Source: Waddliaceae bacterium (lineage in GTDB: Bacteria > Chlamydiota > Chlamydiia > Chlamydiales > SLFE01). From it: DNA of 5,269 bases. Of the stretch, positions 1 through 5,269 are shown piece after piece (position 1 is the first letter of the stretch; every line of letters begins with the position of its first letter). The notes beneath the pieces are model-generated. The model saw only the letters and a list, made by a program, of their open reading frames with translations. It did not search any database and was not told the origin of the DNA. The translations under genes and the position numbers were made by a program. The stretch covers positions 1-5,269 of the forward strand of contig SLFE01000125.1 of the NCBI GenBank assembly GCA_007124415.1, given 5' to 3'.

Positions 1-903
1 AAAAGCGATTATTCGGTTCTGGGTTATAGCGACCGCTACGACGACGAGGTGATTGCCGCTTCGGGGCTCAAAACGCATTTTTTCTTCCCTCAGGCAGTTG
101 ATAAAAAAATTGCCGTCTCTCCTTTGGAAACGGATCGACCCTATGATGTGGTTTTAATGGGCACCTGCTATGACCACGAAAGGGTCAGAGCCGGGTGGGA
201 AAATCAGTACCCTGCTGCCGTGAGCGAGGTGATAGAGGCGGTTGTCGCAAGAACCCTTACCGAGCCTCGGTCTTCTTTTGTTCAAATATTGCCCGAGGAG
301 TGGCGCAAGGGAGGAATCGATCCCGGCACCGTCGATTTTCAAACTCTTTGCACCTACATCGATTATTACCTTCGCGGGTACGACAGGTTCGAGTTGCTAA
401 AGAGCATTAAAGACGCCCATGTGCACGTCTTCGGCGATCTTTATTGGAGCCAAGGAAAAAATCTGAAAGGGTGGAGGGATTACCTCAAAGGGATGTCGAA
501 TATAACTGTTCACGATCCTGTTCCTTATGCACAGTCTTTCGAGATTTTACAAAAAAGCAAGATCTGTTTGAACAGTACTCCCTTTGTCAAAAACGGCTCG
601 CATGACAGGCTCTTTACAGGCTTGAGTTCGGGATGTACGGTTTTGACGAGCGAAAACCTCTTTCCCGAGGAAGTGTTTGGAGATGGCAAAGGGATTGAGT
701 ACTACGGTTTTGATGAAAAAAAAGATGTTAACGATTTGATCAATGAGATTTTGTCCGACGAACCGGGCCGCATGGAAAAAGTCGCCGTCGGAAAAGATAT
801 TGTGAGGCTAGAGCATACTTGGGACAACCGCGCCGAGCTGCTGCTCCAAACGATGCCGTACATGATATCGGAAATATACTCCAAAACATCCAATCCTAAT
901 TAA
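1..903 (+). CDS. CgeB-like glycosyltransferase, C-terminal part (5' partial)
   Basis: The reading frame is open from base 1 to the TAA at 901-903, giving 300 visible residues. A GTG at 49 could serve as a start, but the frame continues upstream without a stop, so the gene most likely begins outside the window. The C-terminal half looks like the glycosyltransferase domain of CgeB/spore-maturation-type proteins (GT-B fold, Glyco_trans_1_2 family). Counting residues from the GTG, a beta strand HVHVFGD lies at 124-130, the segment KICLNSTPF at 171-179, the acceptor/nucleotide-site-like stretch HDRLFTGLSSGCTVLT at 185-200, and the family's usual ending EHTWDNRAELLL at 255-266. Such enzymes would transfer a sugar from a nucleotide donor to an unknown acceptor in the cytoplasm. 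Donor and acceptor cannot be read from the sequence. No signal peptide or membrane segment is visible. It is convergent with the - strand operon and shares a 4-bp overlap with it, so it is probably not functionally tied to the motor genes. The family call is fairly secure; the substrate is unknown. Confidence 0.8.
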   Translation, partial: KSDYSVLGYSDRYDDEVIAASGLKTHFFFPQAVDKKIAVSPLETDRPYDVVLMGTCYDHERVRAGWENQYPAAVSEVIEAVVARTLTEPRSSFVQILPEEWRKGGIDPGTVDFQTLCTYIDYYLRGYDRFELLKSIKDAHVHVFGDLYWSQGKNLKGWRDYLKGMSNITVHDPVPYAQSFEILQKSKICLNSTPFVKNGSHDRLFTGLSSGCTVLTSENLFPEEVFGDGKGIEYYGFDEKKDVNDLINEILSDEPGRMEKVAVGKDIVRLEHTWDNRAELLLQTMPYMISEIYSKTSNPN

Positions 904-1775
904 TTCCAGCGGATATAGCTTAAGTAGCTTCGTGGATGCGGGCTTTCGACAATTTTTAAGAATTCTTTTGCCAGATCGATGACATAATTTTTCTTATCGC
1001 CTTTTTTGGGAAAATAAAAATGAAAAAGAGGAAAAAGAGTATGTTTGATTTTTCCGGCTATTGCCCTGTATTGGTCCGATGCTTCCGAATGTTTCTTTTT
1101 TAGCCTCAAAGCGTCCTTGCAATGATTGATATAATTTTTAAAGTGAAAGTAGATGTCCATGTCTTTAAGGCTATGCCTTAACTCATTTTCCAGCTCTTCA
1201 GTAAATTTGAATCCTTCCCCTTTGACGAAATTTTTAGCATCCTCGATCAGCAATATGATATGCGAGGTCATGTAAGTTTGTTCAATAATTTTTTTTATCA
1301 GAGTGTGGCTGTCGTCGTCGTGTCTTTCGGCATGGTTGTTGATGGCCTTGGATAATTTAAGGTGTTTCTCGGACAGTTTGATAAAAAGCTCATGGTTAAA
1401 ATTAATTTCTCCGGGCGTCCAGTCGGCGGTGATCCTTCTAATTTTTTCGCAGAGGCTTAAAAATTTAATCAGGCAGTTGTAATCGTCTTCAAACCGGATG
1501 AACCGAATTAGCGTCTCTGGAATCGACGATTCGTGTGGTAGAAACTTTCGAATTTTTTCCCGGAGGGTGACGACTCTGTCCAGGGGAAGCCTTTGTTCAA
1601 AGATTCGCTGCTCTTCCTTCCATTTTTCGGCCAGTTTCTTTTTATAGATTGTTTCGAGTTCGTCTTTCAGCTCGGGAGTGATACTCACTTCCTGCCGGTT
1701 TTGAAAGATTTTGATTTTAATTTCTTTAGAAGGCTCCATAAAGCTTTGCATGTCACAAGGTTTATTAATTTGCAA
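900..1775 (-). CDS. Hypothetical helical, Lys-rich protein, last gene of the exb operon
   Basis: I do not recognise this protein. It is about 291 residues, rich in Lys, Glu, Leu and Ile, and by eye more AT-rich than its neighbours. There is no signal peptide or membrane span, so it is probably cytoplasmic or secreted by a non-Sec route. Residues 35-62 are highly charged and could form a coiled coil. Further amphipathic helices are suggested around 100-115, 125-147, 190-206 and 208-230. A His/Asp-rich patch HAERHDDDSH sits at 148-157, and the C-terminus is aromatic and basic (SYLSYIRW). The chosen start is TTG at 1775, with AGG (part of AGGCGG) six bases upstream and 7 bp after the preceding stop. 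ATG codons at 1751 and 1739 are alternatives without a clear ribosome binding site, so the start is uncertain by up to 12 residues. It ends tail-to-tail with the glycosyltransferase. Being last in a tightly packed Exb/Tol-type operon suggests, but does not show, a role in that system. Confidence 0.7.
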   Translation of the reverse strand: MQINKPCDMQSFMEPSKEIKIKIFQNRQEVSITPELKDELETIYKKKLAEKWKEEQRIFEQRLPLDRVVTLREKIRKFLPHESSIPETLIRFIRFEDDYNCLIKFLSLCEKIRRITADWTPGEINFNHELFIKLSEKHLKLSKAINNHAERHDDDSHTLIKKIIEQTYMTSHIILLIEDAKNFVKGEGFKFTEELENELRHSLKDMDIYFHFKNYINHCKDALRLKKKHSEASDQYRAIAGKIKHTLFPLFHFYFPKKGDKKNYVIDLAKEFLKIVESPHPRSYLSYIRWN

Positions 1776-1782
1776 TAGCCGC

Positions 1783-2004
1783 CTATTCGTTATAAGAGGC
1801 GCATGTAGGACACTTCGAAACCTTTTGTTCGATAGCGGTCAAGTAGAGTTGACCGCAGTATTCGCAGGTAGCGAGCTTTTGCTGCGGAATGACAACGCCT
1901 TTCTTTCTCTGGCGGAAGTGGTGCGACAGCCATATGGCAAGCATTGTCAGAAGCGTCAGGCCTAGATAGATCATAACTGCTGTGTGCGGCGCTAGCTCGA
2001 TCAT
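1783..2004 (-). CDS. Small membrane-anchored zinc-ribbon protein
   Basis: This is a 73-residue protein. Residues about 9-27 (VMIYLGLTLLTMLAIWLSH region) form one hydrophobic span, followed by a basic stretch RQRKK at 31-35. This arrangement predicts an outside N-terminus and a cytoplasmic C-terminus by the positive-inside rule. The C-terminal part has two cysteine pairs, CEYC (47-50) and CPTC (65-68), 14 residues apart: the classic zinc-ribbon arrangement that binds one zinc ion. Function is unknown; such ribbons commonly bind nucleic acid or protein. The ATG overlaps the TGA of the TonB-like gene as ATGA (2001-2004), and GAGG/AGG lies 10 and 4 bases upstream, which indicates translational coupling. 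It could be a regulator, assembly factor or stability subunit of the ExbBD motor; this is inference from position only. The ORF is short, but the intact CxxC pairs, membrane span and coupling make it a convincing gene. Confidence 0.82.
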   Translation of the reverse strand: MIELAPHTAVMIYLGLTLLTMLAIWLSHHFRQRKKGVVIPQQKLATCEYCGQLYLTAIEQKVSKCPTCASYNE

Positions 2005-2657
2005 TTGACCTGGACCTCGAGTATTCCTTTTGTCACGGTTTCACGCGGCAGTTGATTCAATTTTATTTCGCTGATCATCAGGCCAAGTTCATCGGCAGGA
2101 GCGATCCAAATGATGCTGCCTGTGCAATCGTCGACAATCACTTCATATGTTGCCGTTTTTTTTTCACTGAAGGAGAATAATTTTAAATTATCGATTTTTT
2201 CGACAAAGCGTCTTTGGGAAAGCTTTCCCAAAAGCAGCATGGACAATGAATAGGTCTTATTGCTGGAAACCGGAGGAAGGTATAGGTCGTTTTTTCTGTT
2301 GCGTGCGAGGAATTTATCGTCTGAAGTGAAAGTTGAAAGAGGGGTGTCGATTTGCAGGCGAGACATGGCAGGATTTTCTTCAGGGCGGCTTGGCAGCGAA
2401 TACTGCGGGAGGGGGGCGTCTGCGATAAAAGCGGTCACATCGTGCATGTCAATTTCGGAAGACTCCATAACAACGGATATGGGCGGAAGGGTCCCTGTGG
2501 ATTTTGTTGCAGATATCGGCTTCACCTTAAAAAGTAAAAAGGCGGATAAGTGTAGGGATATAGCCAAAAAAAGAGCCGATAGGAGGGACTTGGTCCAGAA
2601 TTTTTCCCGCTGGTGAAGTTTTAGCGACAGGTTGCGGTTCCGCTCAATCGTAAGCAT
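2001..2657 (-). CDS. TonB/TolA-like energy transducer
   Basis: This 218-residue protein has a basic N-terminus and a single membrane span at about 24-44. The span carries S34-L-H36 and S38; a His in this helix is the hallmark of TonB and TolA, which use an S-x3-H motif to contact ExbB/TolQ. The rest is predicted periplasmic: a proline- and serine-containing linker at about 50-130, shorter and much less proline-rich than that of TonB, then a C-terminal domain at about 145-218. The strand-turn TYEVIVDDCTGSIIW (170-184) and the ending KGILEVQVK (210-218) look like the edge strands of a TonB-type C-terminal domain, but this is a remote resemblance. It sits directly after exbD with a 14-bp overlap and a good binding site (GGAAGAGGG, 2660-2668), exactly where tonB/tolA would be expected. 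In Chlamydia the corresponding slot is held by an uncharacterised protein. It would carry motor-derived energy to an outer-membrane partner not present here. One periplasmic Cys (C178) is present. Confidence 0.72.
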   Translation of the reverse strand: MLTIERNRNLSLKLHQREKFWTKSLLSALFLAISLHLSAFLLFKVKPISATKSTGTLPPISVVMESSEIDMHDVTAFIADAPLPQYSLPSRPEENPAMSRLQIDTPLSTFTSDDKFLARNRKNDLYLPPVSSNKTYSLSMLLLGKLSQRRFVEKIDNLKLFSFSEKKTATYEVIVDDCTGSIIWIAPADELGLMISEIKLNQLPRETVTKGILEVQVK

Positions 2658-3084
2658 AGCCCTCTTCCATTTGATAGATTAGCCGTATTTTAGGGCAGCA
2701 CTGGCGGGCAATGGAAAAAAGTTTTAAAAATGACCCGTAATCAACGCGCCTGTCGACGCTTAAAACAACAGAGGGGTTGGCTTGAGGGTGCCGCTTTTTT
2801 ATCCTGTTAATTTCCGACTCGATCCGCTCTTTGACTGTTGTCATATCGACAATCGCTTTATTCGAGCCCAGATAGATGACATTCTGTGCGTCCATGACGA
2901 CCAAAAGCTGAGTGGTCAGGGGAGCGGAGTCTTCGGCAAGGCTCGGATTTTCAATATTTAACGACTTCAGGGGAAGAATGTCTGATGTCACGATAAAAAA
3001 GATCAGCATGAGGAACACGACATCAACAAGAGGAGTCATGTCTATCAAGCTGAAGGAGCTTTTCAGTTTGGTTTGAAATTTCAA
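2644..3084 (-). CDS. exbD: ExbD/TolR biopolymer transport protein
   Basis: This 146-residue protein has the ExbD/TolR layout: a short cytoplasmic N-terminus, one membrane span at about 17-36 and a periplasmic domain. The family signature is clear at IDMTPLVDVVFLMLIFF (14-30). D21 corresponds to the essential membrane aspartate (D25 in E. coli ExbD) that carries protons. The C-terminal domain has the usual strand SVVLSVDRRVDYGSF (105-119). It forms the proton-driven motor with ExbB and would engage the TonB-like protein encoded next. The start is TTG at 3084: there is no upstream in-frame ATG, and a strong GAGGAAG at 3089-3095 is correctly spaced. The TTG overlaps the TGA of exbB as TTGA. The first internal ATG is at residue 16, inside the membrane signature, so it cannot be the true start. 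A vicinal pair C129-C130 in the periplasmic domain is unusual. ExbD versus TolR cannot be separated from sequence alone. Confidence 0.93.
   Translation of the reverse strand: MKFQTKLKSSFSLIDMTPLVDVVFLMLIFFIVTSDILPLKSLNIENPSLAEDSAPLTTQLLVVMDAQNVIYLGSNKAIVDMTTVKERIESEINRIKKRHPQANPSVVLSVDRRVDYGSFLKLFSIARQCCPKIRLIYQMEEGYAYD
2660..2668 (-). promoter_or_regulatory. Ribosome binding site for the TonB-like gene
   Basis: On the - strand this reads GGAAGAGGG, directly upstream of the ATG at 2657 and inside the exbD coding end. The GGA part has 8-base spacing to the start codon, which supports 2657 as the start and a 14-bp overlap with exbD. Confidence 0.7.
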
Positions 3085-3734
3085 TAGTCTTCCTCATTGT
3101 GCACTAGCAAATCGACCACTTCCGAAGATGTGGTTTGAATTTCCAGGACGAAATTTTCTATGCGGCTCACAATATAGTTGTAGGCGATAACGCAGGGTAT
3201 GGCCACAACAAGGCCTGCGGCTGTGGTGATGAGGGCATATTCCATAGCCTCGCCGATGCGGGTGGCCGATATGTCGACAAGACCGCTTAGCCTCATCTCG
3301 GCAAAGGCCTGTATAAAGCCGAGAACTGTTCCCAAGAGGCCTATAAGTGGGGCGACGTGAGCGAGTATTGATAGGATTTTGGCATTTTTTTCGAGTCTGG
3401 AAATTTCCATGAGGCCGGCAATTTCCATAGCATTTTCGATTTCGCCCTTGCTGCGGTTGTGCTTGCAAATTCCGTGTTTGATGATATTGGCAATGGCTCC
3501 GCCCGTTTCTTCGCAGAGCTGAATGGCCGCTGCCATATTTTTTTCTCTGATGGAAGGCCTTAGCTTGATAATGAATTGGTTGGTGTCGATTTCGGATTTT
3601 CTGAGAAAGAGGATCCTCTCGACAAAAATGGTAACTCCGACCAGTGAGCATAAAAGTATGATCAGAAGGATGATATTCCAATTGGTATTGGAAGTAAAAA
3701 TGTCAAAATAACTTAAAATGATTGAGTTAATCAT
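3081..3734 (-). CDS. exbB: ExbB/TolQ proton channel protein (MotA/TolQ/ExbB family)
   Basis: This 217-residue protein has the three membrane spans of the family: about 19-40, 121-143 and 168-190. The signature GLLGTVLGFIQAF (132-144) holds the channel threonine T136. The third helix carries YALITTAAGLVVAIP (166-180) with T170-T171 and P180. It forms the pentameric inner-membrane proton channel around ExbD and powers the TonB-like protein. The conserved helix-3 glutamate (E176 in E. coli ExbB) lines up here with Y166, with a Glu directly before it (E165). The chosen start is ATG at 3734, which gives the expected N-terminus and length. The frame extends to a TTG at 3797, but those residues are the other-frame shadow of the TPR gene's end. 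The start overlaps that gene's stop by 8 bp, and the nearest Shine-Dalgarno-like AAAGGA is about 14 bases away, so translation probably relies on coupling. ExbB and TolQ are hard to tell apart without a tree. Confidence 0.93.
   Translation of the reverse strand: MINSIILSYFDIFTSNTNWNIILLIILLCSLVGVTIFVERILFLRKSEIDTNQFIIKLRPSIREKNMAAAIQLCEETGGAIANIIKHGICKHNRSKGEIENAMEIAGLMEISRLEKNAKILSILAHVAPLIGLLGTVLGFIQAFAEMRLSGLVDISATRIGEAMEYALITTAAGLVVAIPCVIAYNYIVSRIENFVLEIQTTSSEVVDLLVHNEEDY
3089..3095 (-). promoter_or_regulatory. Ribosome binding site for exbD
   Basis: On the - strand this reads GAGGAAG, with the GAGG core ending 7 bases before the TTG at 3084. It is the best Shine-Dalgarno match of the operon and settles the non-ATG start of exbD. 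It lies within the last codons of exbB. Confidence 0.8.
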
Positions 3735-5269
3735 AGGCTTGTAACTTTTCCTTTGCTTTTGACGCCCATTCTCCCTGCTGTTTTGCCAGCGCTTCAAGCT
3801 GTCTTAGGGCGAGTTCTTTTCTACCTTGGCTTTCATAAATACTGGATCGCAGATACATGGCTTTCAGCCTCTGTGTCGAGGCGACATCCTGATTGATGGC
3901 TTGAGACAGGATTTTCATGGCTGTCTTGTTATCGTCTAAATCCAGGTAGCACAAACTCTGCTGAATCCAAATATCGAGCAATTGGTCGGAGGTGATAACC
4001 CTTCCTTTGGCGGCATCCTCGGCTTTTCGCAATTTTTCAAGCGCTTCTTCAGCCATTCCTTTTCTTTTTGCAATCATCGCCAAATCATAATAGACGAGTG
4101 ATAGGTAATAACCTCTTGTAATCTTAGATTTTTGGTATTTTTTCCGCATCTCCGATAATATTTCTTCGGCTTCACAGTCTTCATTCATATTTATATGTGA
4201 TTTTGCCAAATGATATTGGCTCTCTTCAAGCAGTGCGGGATAAGGATCGGAATCTACCATCTGGCTATTTTGATGGAAGTCATGTATGACTTTGCGGAGG
4301 AGATCTTTGGCATACTCTAAATAAATCCGTTTTTTTGTCCCTTTGCTGTTTTCAGCGATCTGCCTGCAGGTCAATGCTCGTTCAATGACCGCATGGCACC
4401 GAAGTGTGTAAAAATATTGCTTCTGGTCCTCGGGGATTAAATGTGCGGCGCTTAAGGAGCTGTAGGTGGATTCGGCGTCTTGAAACCATGCCAGCGCCCC
4501 TTCGAGATCCTTGGGCCTCGAAAGCTTTCCCGAGCTGGTGCGGTGGTCTCTTTTGAGGTCCAATCCCAGTAAAAATCCGGATTCAATGCGGCAGGGCGAA
4601 TCGGGAAACCGATCAGGAATGCCGGTGAGGTGCTCGACCGCTTCAGGATGGCCTTGGATATAGAGCTGGCGGGGGTAATAGTTCAAATAGGCTTTAGCCG
4701 CAAAAGGAGACCGGGGAAATTTCTCAAATAACTCTTTTTTGATGTTGGATGCGTCTTTATTTTGCCTTTCAACGCATTCGGCTGCAAAAAAAAGGGCCTC
4801 CGGGGATTTGGCATGACCGCCGTCGCTCTGGACCAGTTCTGTAAATCTGTTCTCCGCTTTTTCCCATTGTTTGTTTTGATAATGCCAAACGGCCAAACTG
4901 AAGAGAGCTTCTTTTGCAGCGGGGGTCGCGCCGTAATCTATAGCTTGCAAAAGAGAGTCGACTGCTGAATCGGGATCAACGCCCATGCCTGCCAGCCCTC
5001 GTAAATAAAGGATCTCGTCACGATTGGGGATGTTTAAGTCACTTTGTGATAAAACCTCGTCGATCAGCTTTAAAGCGTTTTCATGAGATTTTTTTGTCTT
5101 CCTGGCAAGTAAGGCCTGAATATGCGACTTAAGCGCCAGCCCCGCAAGATGCCTGTTGGTTGTCAAACACCTTTTCCAGACTATCTCGAACTCATAGCAA
5201 GCTCTATTTAAAATTTCCGATTTTTCATGTTTCAGGCCATACTCCAAATCGTTCATTCCTCTCAAATAC
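3727..5269 (-). CDS. TPR-repeat protein upstream of exbB (5' partial)
   Basis: At least 513 residues are visible and the frame is open to the right edge, so the N-terminus, including any signal peptide, is missing. An ATG at 5256 and a TTG at 5265 exist, but AGAGGA touches the ATG too closely to act as its binding site; continuation beyond the window is more likely. The protein is a chain of helical pairs of TPR type. Counting from the TTG, clear units are at about 83-112, 117-147, 154-187, 387-418, 428-459 and 465-495, with typical A/L/Y and A-E-x-A positions (for example WEKAENRF at 134-141). Turns of the form F-P-x-S-P (FPRSP 183-187, FPDSP 220-224) resemble those of periplasmic BamD and CpoB/YbgF proteins. 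A TPR protein linked to a Tol/Exb motor recalls CpoB, which coordinates Tol with cell-wall synthesis. This is inference, since the order and size differ. Cys residues are few and scattered. The TPR assignment is confident; location and partner are not. Confidence 0.85.
   Translation of the reverse strand, partial: YLRGMNDLEYGLKHEKSEILNRACYEFEIVWKRCLTTNRHLAGLALKSHIQALLARKTKKSHENALKLIDEVLSQSDLNIPNRDEILYLRGLAGMGVDPDSAVDSLLQAIDYGATPAAKEALFSLAVWHYQNKQWEKAENRFTELVQSDGGHAKSPEALFFAAECVERQNKDASNIKKELFEKFPRSPFAAKAYLNYYPRQLYIQGHPEAVEHLTGIPDRFPDSPCRIESGFLLGLDLKRDHRTSSGKLSRPKDLEGALAWFQDAESTYSSLSAAHLIPEDQKQYFYTLRCHAVIERALTCRQIAENSKGTKKRIYLEYAKDLLRKVIHDFHQNSQMVDSDPYPALLEESQYHLAKSHINMNEDCEAEEILSEMRKKYQKSKITRGYYLSLVYYDLAMIAKRKGMAEEALEKLRKAEDAAKGRVITSDQLLDIWIQQSLCYLDLDDNKTAMKILSQAINQDVASTQRLKAMYLRSSIYESQGRKELALRQLEALAKQQGEWASKAKEKLQAYD

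Noticed and set aside
49..51. GTG at 49 as the true start of the glycosyltransferase
   Set aside because: The frame stays open to base 1 and the N-terminal GT-B domain would be too short; the gene more likely starts outside the window.
1781..1800. Possible hairpin GCCTATT/AAGAGGC with a 6-base loop
   Set aside because: The stem is short with a mismatch, there is no T-run, and it lies inside the end of the zinc-ribbon gene; too weak for a terminator.
2260..2616. Open frame on the + strand opposite the TonB-like gene
   Set aside because: No binding site, no recognisable protein features, and fully antisense to a gene with a good start and operon context.
3094..3681. Long open frame on the - strand in a second frame within exbB
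   Set aside because: Its translation is Arg/His/Gln-rich low-quality sequence and it lies inside a clearly conserved exbB; it is a shadow frame.
3735..3797. N-terminal extension of exbB to the TTG at 3797
   Set aside because: The extra 21 residues are unlike the family's N-terminus and lie wholly over the TPR gene's coding end; the ATG at 3734 fits family length.
1..5269. CRISPR arrays, tRNA/rRNA genes, insertion sequences or long direct repeats
   Set aside because: Coding sequence covers nearly the whole window and I saw no repeated units, transposase motifs or RNA-gene signatures.

Overview
The window is a compact stretch of bacterial chromosome, by eye in the mid-40s % G+C. It holds one partial gene on the + strand (left edge) and six genes on the - strand, the rightmost of them also partial. 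No RNA genes, insertion sequences, CRISPR arrays or intergenic stretch longer than about 10 bases were seen. The gene set, a TPR protein followed by ExbB, ExbD and a single-membrane-span TonB/TolA-like protein, resembles the Tol/Exb region of Chlamydiae. In Chlamydia, as I remember it, exbB and exbD are followed by a hypothetical gene, then tolB and pal. I therefore lean towards an environmental chlamydia (Waddlia/Parachlamydia-like). This is inference from gene order and protein style, not a database match.

Layout: bases 1-903 (+) are the C-terminal part of a CgeB-like glycosyltransferase. Its stop codon and the stop of the convergent - strand gene share the palindrome TTAA (900-903). Reading the - strand in transcription order from the right edge: a large TPR-repeat protein (3727-5269, N-terminus outside the window), exbB (3081-3734), exbD (2644-3084, TTG start), a TonB/TolA-like protein (2001-2657), a 73-residue membrane-anchored zinc-ribbon protein (1783-2004), and an unrecognised helical cytoplasmic-type protein (900-1775). 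The first five - strand genes are linked by overlaps of 8, 4, 14 and 4 bp. The last starts about 7 bp (TTG) or 31 bp (ATG) after its neighbour. They are almost certainly one transcription unit whose promoter lies beyond the right edge.

How they work together: ExbB and ExbD form the inner-membrane proton-driven motor. The TonB/TolA-like protein is the likely transducer reaching towards the outer membrane. The TPR protein, with BamD/CpoB-like F-P-x-S-P turns, is a plausible envelope-side scaffold or coordinator. The zinc-ribbon protein and the helical protein have no assigned role; their position makes them candidate accessories of this motor. TolB and Pal are not in the window. The points most worth attention are the coupled zinc-ribbon microprotein, the unusual residue arrangement in ExbB helix 3, cysteines in the presumed periplasmic parts of ExbD and the TonB-like protein, the TTG start of exbD, and the unrecognised last gene.
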